This document shows positions 33,906 through 41,474 of a stretch of DNA of 64,000 nt, piece after piece; the first letter of the stretch is position 1, and each line of letters starts with the position of its first letter. Made by a program: the position numbers and the translations under genes. Source of the DNA: Streptomyces narbonensis (lineage in GTDB: Bacteria > Actinomycetota > Actinomycetes > Streptomycetales > Streptomycetaceae). The stretch lies in NCBI RefSeq assembly GCF_014649015.1, contig NZ_BMSF01000017.1, forward strand, positions 62,001 through 126,000. Direction: 5' to 3'. Under the pieces are notes generated by a model that ran no database searches, was not told the DNA's origin, and saw nothing but the letters and a program-made list of their open reading frames with translations.

Positions 33906-35165
33906 TCAGCCGCAGCAGCTGTCGCCGGAGCCGCCCAGGAGGGGCAGGTTCGCGGGCTGGGCCGGGGCGGGGGACGCGGCGCCGAACGCGACGCGCCTGC
34001 TGTTTCCGAAGGCATCGAGCCAGGCGTTCGCCTGCGGCCGCAGCGCCGGGTCGGAGAGCAGCATCGAGGTGGTGACTTCGCGCGGGGTGCAGCCGCGCAG
34101 GGCCTTCGCCTGGTGGGCGCCGGCGCCGAACTCGACGGTGCGCAGCCCCTCGGCGTAGGCGTCGCGGACGGGCGCGTCGAGGACGAGGGCGAAGTAGATG
34201 CCGCTGCGCTCGCCGATCGCGGCGTAGTCGAAGCCGGCCCACTTCGGGAAGAGGCGGTGGTTCTTGCGGATGGTGACGCAGGTGGCGACCAGCGCGCCGT
34301 CCTTGTAGCCGAGGTAGGCGCGGACGTCCGCACCCTCGTCGATCAGAGCGGAGAGGATGCCCACGATGTGCTCGGGTTCCTCGCCGGCGCCGTTCTTCTC
34401 CCTGTTGAGACAGGTGAGTTCGGCGATGCGGGCGACGTAGGGGCGGATGTCGGTTCCGTCGACCCGCTCGATCGTCACGCCGGCCGCTTCAGCGCGGCGG
34501 ACGTCGCCCTTGATGCGCTGGCGCTTCTTCAGCGGCAGGGCGGCGAGGTGTCCTTCCCAGTTCGGCGCGTCGAGGCTCATGAAGTCCTCGTAGCCCCAGA
34601 AGGTGCTGGACGCACCGGCCGCGTTGAGCGCGTCGACGAGGGCGTCGTTGCCGCGCCGGCTGGGGATCCAGGGGGCGACGATGCAGCGGATGCCGGCCTC
34701 GAAGGCGGCGGGCACGAGCTTGTCGACGATGGACCCCATCAGCGTGGGAGTCCAGAAGTTGTAGGCGACCTCGGTGCGGTAGCCCAGCGGGGAGCCGAGG
34801 AGGAGGGTCGGGAAGAAGGGCTCGGTTCCCAGGGCGTCGACCTCGGCGCTGCGCGCGGCATCGGTCTCGGCGCCGCAGCACACCTCTTCGCCGGAGGGCG
34901 CCTGCCATCCCAGGTAGGTGCGCGGCTCGTGGTCGACGACCGGCGGGGTGGTGAGGATGTAGCCGGGGAGGAGGGCCAGTTCGCCGCGGGCCCGGTGGGC
35001 GAGGGTGTGCCAGGGCTGGACGTCGGGGAGCACCTTCTCCGTGGCCCGCAGCCAGCTGGGGCCGAGGTACGGCCACGAGTCGGTGAGGCCGGCGAGCTCG
35101 CCGGTCCAGTCCATGTCCGGGAGGGCCTGGCCGGTGGAGATGACGACGCGGGGTGATCCACCCAT
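33906..35165 (-). CDS. FemAB-like/GNAT-fold protein (peptidogalycan-type) with CC tail
   Basis: 419 residues. The C-terminal half has double-GNAT (FemAB/PF04339-like) features: KKRQRIKGDVRRAEAAGVTI, GYKDGALVATCVTIRKNHRL, FDYAAIGERSGIYFALVLDA and RTVEFGAGAHQAKALRGCTP. Such proteins transfer aminoacyl or acyl groups. The start is ATG 35165 with AAAGGA upstream; cysteine pairs occur at EEVCCGAE and the very end (GDSCCG). It lies 31 bases after arsL. Peptide or acyl modification of the arsenic product is the natural guess; an alternative is a structural or chaperone role. Confidence 0.75.
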   Translation of the reverse strand: MGGSPRVVISTGQALPDMDWTGELAGLTDSWPYLGPSWLRATEKVLPDVQPWHTLAHRARGELALLPGYILTTPPVVDHEPRTYLGWQAPSGEEVCCGAETDAARSAEVDALGTEPFFPTLLLGSPLGYRTEVAYNFWTPTLMGSIVDKLVPAAFEAGIRCIVAPWIPSRRGNDALVDALNAAGASSTFWGYEDFMSLDAPNWEGHLAALPLKKRQRIKGDVRRAEAAGVTIERVDGTDIRPYVARIAELTCLNREKNGAGEEPEHIVGILSALIDEGADVRAYLGYKDGALVATCVTIRKNHRLFPKWAGFDYAAIGERSGIYFALVLDAPVRDAYAEGLRTVEFGAGAHQAKALRGCTPREVTTSMLLSDPALRPQANAWLDAFGNSRRVAFGAASPAPAQPANLPLLGGSGDSCCG

Positions 35166-35195
35166 GTCAGTGTCCTTTTCTTGTGAGCGGGTGGG

Positions 35196-36446
35196 TCAGC
35201 ACTTCACGCAGCAGCGGATCTTGCCCGCGTCCTCGGCGTCGGTGCGACGCTCCTGCCAGAGCTCCTCGACGCGCTTGTCGGGGTGGGTCCACTCGACCCA
35301 GAAGCCGCGGTCGACGGTGGCGATGTCCTCCATCCACGGCGAGGAGAGCAGCGGGGAGCCCTTGAACAGCAGCAGTCGGGTCTGCAGCGCGGTGGGGTCG
35401 GTGACGCGGGCGAGGCCCGTCTCGACCAGCCAGTCCTCGAAGCCGAGGAGCTCCTCGTACTCGATCCACGGGGTGAACGGGATGAACGTCGGGTAGAGCT
35501 CGAAGCCGATCCGCTCGGCCTCGTCGACCGCCTCGCGCATGTGGTCGACGTCGATGTGCTTGTCGAAGATGCGCAGGATGCGGTCGGAGGGGAACTCGAG
35601 GGCGCAGGTGACGCGGCGCAGCCCGAGCGAGACGAGCTTCTCCAGCTCCTTGGTGTAGTCGAGGACGTGGTCGACGCGGGTGGTGAACTCGAAGGTGATG
35701 GGGCCGATGGCCTCGACGAGTCGCTCGACCACACCGATGCCGATGGTGCGGGAGTTGAAGAACTCGGCGTCGATGAAGCAGAAATGCCGTACGCCCTCCT
35801 CCGCCAGCTGCAGCGCGTCGGCCAGGACGCTGTCGGCGTCGTAGGCGGCGACGCCACCGTCGTACGCGCCGTAGACGGAGCAGTAGGTGCACTTGTGGTG
35901 GCAGCCGCGGGAGGCCTCGATGTTGCCCATCAGGCCGAACGGCGAGTGGTGCGCCGGGTAGTGCACGAGGGAGGGGAACAGGTCCCGGGCGGGCTTGGTG
36001 ACCGAGATGCGCCGGCGCGGGGGCTTGGGACGCATGCCCGTACGGGTCATCAGGGCGGGCACCGCGTCGAGCGCGATGGTGCCGGCGGCGAGCTGGGCCA
36101 GCTCCTCGCTGATGAGTTCGGGCTCCTCCATGATGATGCCGTCGGCGACCTCCAGGAACTCCCGGTGGTTCATCTGCGCGTACTGACCGAAGGTCACGAC
36201 CGTGGTGCCGTACGCCTCCGAGACCCTGCGCGCCAGGGCGATTCCGCGCTCGAGGCCCTCGAACTGCTGGACCGAGACGAGCGTGAGGTCGAAGGGGCCT
36301 TCCGGAATGGCGTCGGGAAGCAGGTGCGCGTCCCAACCGACGACGTCGGCGCCGTGCTGCTGCAGAGCGGCAGCCGCACACGCGGAGGTCAGGGGCTGGA
36401 GCTCCGCTTCGAACGCGGAGGCAACCAGAACACGGGCACTACTCAC
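35196..36446 (-). CDS. arsL: ArsL-type radical SAM enzyme (C-As bond formation)
   Basis: 416 residues from GTG 36446 with GGGGGGAAG upstream. The N-terminal domain is Rossmann-like, resembling B12-binding domains (VLVASAFEAELQPLTSACAA). The radical SAM core has ASRGCHHKCTYCSVYG (CX3CX2C cluster site), FIDAEFFNSRTIGIGV and CALEFPSDRILRIFDKHIDV. The C-terminus ends GKIRCCVKC, a Cys-rich end as in ArsL proteins that bind arsenite. ArsL is reported to transfer the 3-amino-3-carboxypropyl group of SAM to As(III), giving hydroxyarsinothricin. It is first in arsL-femAB-cobW-arsM, divergent from pst. Confidence 0.85.
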   Translation of the reverse strand: MSSARVLVASAFEAELQPLTSACAAAALQQHGADVVGWDAHLLPDAIPEGPFDLTLVSVQQFEGLERGIALARRVSEAYGTTVVTFGQYAQMNHREFLEVADGIIMEEPELISEELAQLAAGTIALDAVPALMTRTGMRPKPPRRRISVTKPARDLFPSLVHYPAHHSPFGLMGNIEASRGCHHKCTYCSVYGAYDGGVAAYDADSVLADALQLAEEGVRHFCFIDAEFFNSRTIGIGVVERLVEAIGPITFEFTTRVDHVLDYTKELEKLVSLGLRRVTCALEFPSDRILRIFDKHIDVDHMREAVDEAERIGFELYPTFIPFTPWIEYEELLGFEDWLVETGLARVTDPTALQTRLLLFKGSPLLSSPWMEDIATVDRGFWVEWTHPDKRVEELWQERRTDAEDAGKIRCCVKC

Positions 36447-36507
36447 ACTTCCCCCCAGGGAGTGATCAAGGAGCGTGACGGATCGAGAGGGGGCCGGGTC
36501 AGGGCCC

Positions 36508-36584
36508 AGGTCGGTAACGACGCTGTCGACCGACGGCCGGAACCCTGCCAGCGTTGAGCGATGTATGTCAATAGATCGATGAAT
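36508..36584. repeat. Duplicated promoter/operator module, copy 2 (arsL operon)
   Basis: Matches 25344-25428 upstream of the ATP-grasp-mtn operon; the shared core runs from CCGGAACCCTGCCAGCG to AGATCGATGAATG with one mismatch. TTGACA (minus strand, 36566-36571) and the overlapping TCAATAGATCGATGAA are conserved, while flanking bases differ, suggesting selection on the regulatory site. Confidence 0.85.
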
Positions 36585-37295
36585 GACTGAAAGACCATCC
36601 CTGCGGACCGCCGTCGTCGCGGGGTATCAGTGCCCCGATTCGCCCTCCTCTGTAACTGGATGCGAAGAGAAGTCACTCACCTGAATCCCCTTGTTCACAC
36701 AGCTGGAAGCCGTCCAGAGCGAAGGTGCCGAGTGGCGGTCACCAGGGCTTCGAATTTCGTTGTCGACCGCAGGTGACCCACCTGTCATCTCGGCGCATGA
36801 CTCAAATTCAATCGCTGATCATCGATGATTTCGCCTCACCAGATCTCGCCAGGGCGAGTCCGAGACGGTAGCGTTCGGCCACGGCATCACGGTCCGCACC
36901 CGGGGTCAGCGGGTGAACGGCTACCGACGCCTTGATTCTTCAGGCCCTTCAAAGGGGAGCGGGCCGAGCTTCAATCACAGAGACGCGTGAGGATCCGACG
37001 GCGACTCCCCACGGTCCGGCGCGAGTTCAACCTGCAAGCGAGAGAGATCTCAGGGAGTTCGGGCTTCAGGCCCTGAACAGCCGTCATCCGCAAGCCCGGT
37101 GGTCACACAACCGTCCTCCCGGCGCCCCCGCACTCTCGTCCGGCGTCTCTCCCCGTCCACGCGACAGGGGCGCGACCGGTGCTCACGGCCACACCTCTTC
37201 CACGTCCCGAACCTCAGACCCGCATGCCCTACGGGTGGCAATCCGCTACCGGTGTTCCCCGATCACCGTCCCTCCATCACCGCAAAGGCACCGCC
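36585..37295. other. 711-bp intergenic region upstream of pstS
   Basis: No supportable gene. Contains TCAATCGCTGATCATCGATG (36808-36827), the partner of the motif at 25651 and likely a second ArsR-like site serving pstS. Further blocks resemble 25.7-25.87 kb. The last 250 bases hold a long GC-rich leader with no clear promoter. Confidence 0.6.
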
Positions 37296-38216
37296 ATGTC
37301 TTTCATGTCCACCGAATCCCGCAGCAGAGCAGCGCGCCTCACCGGCCGGCGCGTCCGCCAGGGCGCTTCCGTCGCCTCCGCGTCCCTCCTCCTCTCCGCC
37401 GCCCTGACCGGCTGCGCCGGCTCCGCGAAGGCCGGCTCGGACGCCATCCAGGCCAGCGGCTCCACCACCGTCGCCCCGGTGGCATCCGATGCGGCCGAGG
37501 CGCTGAAGGCCAAGGGCCTGAACATCACCGTCGCCACCCAGGGCGGCTCCGCCGGCGGCATCTCCCAGCTCGGCACCGGCCAGATCAACATCGCGCTGAG
37601 CTCCAAGCCTCTGTCGGAGAAGGACCAGAAGGCCTACCCCGACACGGACTTCGTGACCACGCAGATCGGCGCGGACGCCGTCGGCGTGATCATCACGAAG
37701 GAAGTGGCCGACGGCGGTGTCAAGGGCCTGACCAAGGCGCAGGTCGCGGGCCTGTTCGAGGGCAAGATCACGAACTGGAAGGAGGTCGGCGGTCCCGACC
37801 TCCAGGTCTTCGTGTACGACAAGGAGCCCGGCCGTGGCACCCGTGAGGTGCTGGACAAGTTCATCTACGGCAAGGGCGAGCCGCCGGCCCCGCCCAAGTC
37901 GGCGAACTACGCCATCGTCGGCGGCAACCTGGAGACCCGCAACAAGCTCAAGTCCACCCGCGGTTCCATCGCCCCGCTGTCCACCGGTTTCATCGACGGT
38001 CACCCCGAGCTGGTCGCCGTGCCTCTGGAAGGCGTCGCCCCCACCCTGGCGAACGTGGCGTCCGGCAAGTACCCGATGACCCGCCCCCTGTACATGATCA
38101 CCAACGGCAAGCCGAAGGACGGCGTCAAGCAGTACATCGACTACATCCTCTCGCCCGAGGGCCAGAAGCTGCTGCCCAAGCACGGCTACCTCACGCGTGA
38201 GCAGATGGGCCTCTGA
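37296..38216 (+). CDS. pstS: PstS phosphate-binding lipoprotein
   Basis: 306 residues, ATG 37296 (37305 also possible). Basic N-terminus, hydrophobic core and lipobox LTGC then AGS. Mature start ASGSTTVAPVASDAAEAL is the PstS phosphate loop; GRGTREVLDKFIYGKGE and STGFIDGHPELVAVPLEG follow. Binds phosphate outside the membrane for the PstCA-PstB importer. Its place divergent from arsL and next to a copy of the arsenic-island operator motif suggests induction by arsenic, perhaps to hold up phosphate uptake against arsenate. Binding preference cannot be read from sequence. Confidence 0.9.
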   Translation: MSFMSTESRSRAARLTGRRVRQGASVASASLLLSAALTGCAGSAKAGSDAIQASGSTTVAPVASDAAEALKAKGLNITVATQGGSAGGISQLGTGQINIALSSKPLSEKDQKAYPDTDFVTTQIGADAVGVIITKEVADGGVKGLTKAQVAGLFEGKITNWKEVGGPDLQVFVYDKEPGRGTREVLDKFIYGKGEPPAPPKSANYAIVGGNLETRNKLKSTRGSIAPLSTGFIDGHPELVAVPLEGVAPTLANVASGKYPMTRPLYMITNGKPKDGVKQYIDYILSPEGQKLLPKHGYLTREQMGL

Positions 38217-38218
38217 TC

Positions 38219-40051
38219 ATGGGTCTCACTCTGGAGCGCCCCACCCAGGCGCCCGGACCCGCCGTGCCGCGGCCCTCCCCCGGGAGCGGCCGCGGCAGCC
38301 GGGCGAGATGGGTCTGGGGCTGGGCCTACAGCGGCATCCTGTCGGTGCTGCTCACCCTCACGGTCCTGCTCGGCTACCTGGTCACGGGCATCGCGAGTGG
38401 AACCGTCGACTGGACGGCACTGCTCACCTCGTCCACCTGGAGCCCGGGGAACCTCGCGTTCGGCGGCCTGGCCATGATCTACGGATCGGCGGTCGTCTGC
38501 GTCCTGGCACTGGTTCTCGCCGTCCCCGTGGGCTGGGCGGCGGCCGTCGCCCTGTCCGAGTACCTTCCGCCTCGCCTCGCCAAGCCGCTGCGCCTGAGCA
38601 TCGAACTCCTGGCAGCGGTCCCCTCCATCGTCTACGGCCTGATCGGCATCATGGTGATCAGGCCCTTCGTGGCAGACCTCGGTGACGTGCCGGGCGGAGA
38701 CAGCCTGCTCGCCGCCGGCATCGTCCTCGCCGTGATGATCATGCCGACGATCGTGGCGGTCAGCGTGGACGCGCTGGCCGCCGTACCCGGCCGGTACCGG
38801 GAGGCCGCGTACTCCCTCGGCCTGACCCGGCGCGAGGTCGTGCGGTCGGCCGTCCTGCCCCAGGCCCGTCCCGGCATGCGGGCCGGCGTCCTGCTCGGCC
38901 TGGCGCGGGCGCTGGGTGAGGCCATCGCGGTCTTCATGGTCATCGGGCGCGCCGACGACCGGCTCCCCGAGTCACTCGGAGACGTCTTCTCCTTCCTCGT
39001 ACGCCCCGGCCAGACGCTCACCACCAAGCTGGCCGGCCCCGAGCCGATGCTCGCGGGCACCTCCGGCCCGTACTTCGCGGCCCTGTGCGGGCTGGGCATC
39101 ATCCTGCTGACCCTGGTCGCCGTCGCCACCGTCTGGGGCACCCGCGGCTCCACGGGAAGGGCCGTACGCGCTCCACGTGCCCGGCGGTCCTCCGCATGGC
39201 TGCGCACCCCGAAGGACCGGCTCACCACCGCCGTCCGGCTCGGGGCCCTGCTGCTGCCGGGGGCACTCCTCGTCGGCATGCTCGGCATCCTGCTGGCCCG
39301 CGGCGGCGCAGCGCTCAATCCGGTCTTCTGGTTCACGGCCTCCGAAGGCGCGGCGGGTGGCGGTATACGCGACCAGATCCTCGGCACCCTCCTGCTCCTT
39401 GCCACCACGGCCCTGATCGCACTGCCCCTCGGCTATGGAGCAGGCATCGTGATCGGCACGCGCGCCTCGGCGAAGACCGCTCGCGTGCTGGAGACGCTGA
39501 CCGTCGCGGTCGGCGGAACGCCCACGATCCTGCTGGGCCTCGCCGGGTACGTCCTCTTCTGCACGACCATGGGCTGGGGCCGCTCCTGGCTGGCCGGCGC
39601 CGTGGTCCTGGTGCCCGTCGTGATCCCGGTGGTCGCCCTCACCACCGCGGGCCGGATTCGGAGCATGCCGGCGGAAATCACCGAGGCCGCGCTCGCGCTG
39701 GGTCTGACGAGCTCCCAGTACGTCCGCTCGGTGGTCATCCCGTACACCTGGCCGGCCACGCTCACCGGCCTGCTTCTCGGCCTGGCCCGCGCGGCGGGAG
39801 AGACGGCCCCCCTGATCTTCACCGCCACGGTGTTCTTCGGGGCACCCGCCCTCCCGACCGGCATCGTCAACGCTCCGGTCCAGGCCCTGCCCACGCACAT
39901 CTTCACCCTGTCGCAGGACTCGGGCGCCCCCGAGGCGATCGCCCAGGCATGGGGCAGCGCCCTCGTCCTGGTCCTGATCACCGCGGGCCTGCTCAGCCTC
40001 GCGGTCTTCCTGCGCAACCGCTTCGAAGGAGCCCGACGATGGACGACGTGA
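38219..40051 (+). CDS. pstCA: Fused PstC-PstA phosphate permease
   Basis: 610 residues holding two BPD permease domains in one chain. The first (about residues 70-320) has the EAA loop RYREAAYSLGLTRREVVRSA. The second (about 345-605) has EITEAALALGLTSSQYVRSV. Ordinary Streptomyces pstC and pstA are separate genes, so the fusion marks a distinct, probably transferred system. Begins 3 bases after pstS and overlaps pstB. Confidence 0.9.
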   Translation: MGLTLERPTQAPGPAVPRPSPGSGRGSRARWVWGWAYSGILSVLLTLTVLLGYLVTGIASGTVDWTALLTSSTWSPGNLAFGGLAMIYGSAVVCVLALVLAVPVGWAAAVALSEYLPPRLAKPLRLSIELLAAVPSIVYGLIGIMVIRPFVADLGDVPGGDSLLAAGIVLAVMIMPTIVAVSVDALAAVPGRYREAAYSLGLTRREVVRSAVLPQARPGMRAGVLLGLARALGEAIAVFMVIGRADDRLPESLGDVFSFLVRPGQTLTTKLAGPEPMLAGTSGPYFAALCGLGIILLTLVAVATVWGTRGSTGRAVRAPRARRSSAWLRTPKDRLTTAVRLGALLLPGALLVGMLGILLARGGAALNPVFWFTASEGAAGGGIRDQILGTLLLLATTALIALPLGYGAGIVIGTRASAKTARVLETLTVAVGGTPTILLGLAGYVLFCTTMGWGRSWLAGAVVLVPVVIPVVALTTAGRIRSMPAEITEAALALGLTSSQYVRSVVIPYTWPATLTGLLLGLARAAGETAPLIFTATVFFGAPALPTGIVNAPVQALPTHIFTLSQDSGAPEAIAQAWGSALVLVLITAGLLSLAVFLRNRFEGARRWTT

Positions 40052-40773
40052 CAATGGGTCTCGCGCCGCTGGACGACACGGTCGACAAGACTGTCATCGC
40101 GGTCCGCGACCTGCAGATCTTCGACGGCACGAAGCGCCTGGTCGGTCCGGTCACCTTCGAGCTGGCCACCGGATCCACCACCGGCCTGTGCGGCCCGTCG
40201 GGCGCGGGCAAGTCCACGGTGCTGCGCGCCCTGGTCGACCTGCTGCCCCACGGGCTCCGCCGCGAGGGCGAGGTGCAGGTCCTCGGCCGTCCCGTCCGGT
40301 ACGGCAAGGGCGACGCCGGCCTGCGCAGCACGGTCGTCCTGGTGCCGCAGACCCCCGTGGTCTTCGGCGGCAGCATCCTGGACAACGCCCTGTTCGGCCT
40401 CCGTCACCTGGTACGGGCGCCCCGGACGGAACTGCACGACCGTGTCGAGCAGGCACTGCGCGAGGCGGGCCTGTGGAGCGAGGTCGCCGACCGCCTGGAC
40501 ACCCCAGCGCAGACCCTCTCCAACGGCCAGCGCCAACGACTCTGCCTGGCCCGCGCCCTGGCCCTCGAACCGGCAGCCCTCCTGCTCGACGAGCCGACCA
40601 GCGCCCTGGACGAGCGGAGCCGCGACACCGTCGAGGAGTCCGTGGCAGCCCTGCGGGGCAACCGGACGGTCCTACTCGTCTCGCACGACCCCGCGCAGGT
40701 GGAACGACTCTGCGACCGGACGGTCCGCATCGACCTGCCGACCACCTGCGAGCCTTCCGCAGCGATGGTCTGA
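40039..40773 (+). CDS. pstB: PstB-like phosphate ABC ATPase
   Basis: 244 residues, ATG 40039 overlapping pstCA by 13 bases. Walker A GPSGAGKST, Q-loop LVPQTPVVF, signature LSNGQRQRL (Asn where Gly is usual), Walker B ALLLDEPTSALDE and H-loop VSHDP. The signature change is seen in other PstB-like ATPases and does not by itself imply loss of function. Confidence 0.88.
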   Translation: MDDVTMGLAPLDDTVDKTVIAVRDLQIFDGTKRLVGPVTFELATGSTTGLCGPSGAGKSTVLRALVDLLPHGLRREGEVQVLGRPVRYGKGDAGLRSTVVLVPQTPVVFGGSILDNALFGLRHLVRAPRTELHDRVEQALREAGLWSEVADRLDTPAQTLSNGQRQRLCLARALALEPAALLLDEPTSALDERSRDTVEESVAALRGNRTVLLVSHDPAQVERLCDRTVRIDLPTTCEPSAAMV

Positions 40774-40806
40774 ACGCCCGCCCAACCCGCAGGGCTCGAC
40801 GCTCTT

Positions 40807-40843
40807 GGGCCCGCCCTGGCGACGAAATCGCAAGGGCGGGCCC
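40807..40843 (+). terminator. Terminator after pst operon
   Basis: GGGCCCGCCCT and AGGGCGGGCCC form an 11-bp stem with a 15-base loop, 34 bases past the pstB stop. Confidence 0.6.
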
Positions 40844-40980
40844 GGGAGCATGATCGAGATCTCGTCGGCTCACCGGCCGGCACCGCTCTGGTCGCCAAGG
40901 GTCCGCCCAAACCCGGCACACGGACGGTGCCTCGTCGAGCGCCCAGGCAGAACGCCGGCCGATGGTGCTCCCGTAGGTAA

Positions 40981-41400
40981 TTAAGCCGCCGCCCAAAGGC
41001 CGACGTCCAGGATCCGGGCGGCCTTGGTGATGCTCCCGGGCATCAGGTGCCGGTACGTGCGGTACGTCTCCTCGATGGACTTGTGGCCCATCCACTCCGC
41101 GACGTCGGTGATCGGGATGCCGTTGCCGAGGGCGTTCGAGGCGAAGTAGTGCCGGAAGCCGTACATCCCCACCCCCTCCTCCGGCGGCAGGTTGGCGAAG
41201 AGCCTCCTCACCCGGCGTCGCTCCATGCCCTCGGTGAAATAGCCGCCCGGGCCGCGCAGCAGATAGCCGTCCCACGTGGTGCCGTGCTTGGCCTCGTACC
41301 GCTCGATCGCCTCCCGCACCGACCGCGGCAGCGGGACCTCCCGGAACTCCCCCGCCTTGCGGTGCTTCAGCTTCGCCGGCACGGCGTAGACACAGGACAC
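40981..41400 (-). pseudogene. Tyrosine integrase, C-terminal fragment
   Basis: About 137 codons ending at TAA 40981. LKHRKAGEFREVPLPRSVRE, then GMYGFRHYFASNALGNGIPI (catalytic RHxxAS-type box; His-Tyr-Phe-Ala-Ser) and VAEWMGHKSIEETYRTYRHL with the Tyr nucleophile in TYRHL. Everything before about residue 250 of a normal integrase of roughly 390 residues is absent; the frame is cut near 41400 next to a terminator belonging to the next gene. The N-terminal part of an integrase of this type lies at 53.3-53.5 kb on the same strand. Confidence 0.85.
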
Positions 41401-41403
41401 GAA

Positions 41404-41435
41404 AAGGCCCGCGGCTCGGATGAGCCGCGGGCCTT
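41404..41435 (-). terminator. Rho-independent terminator of the LamG/ricin gene
   Basis: AAGGCCCGCGGCTC and GAGCCGCGGGCCTT form a 14-bp stem with a GGAT/ATCC loop, followed on the minus strand by TTTT. It has the clearest U-run of any terminator in the window. Confidence 0.85.
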
Positions 41436-41474
41436 GCCCCGGGGTGCGGGGCGGTGGATCAGGTGGTGCGGGTG

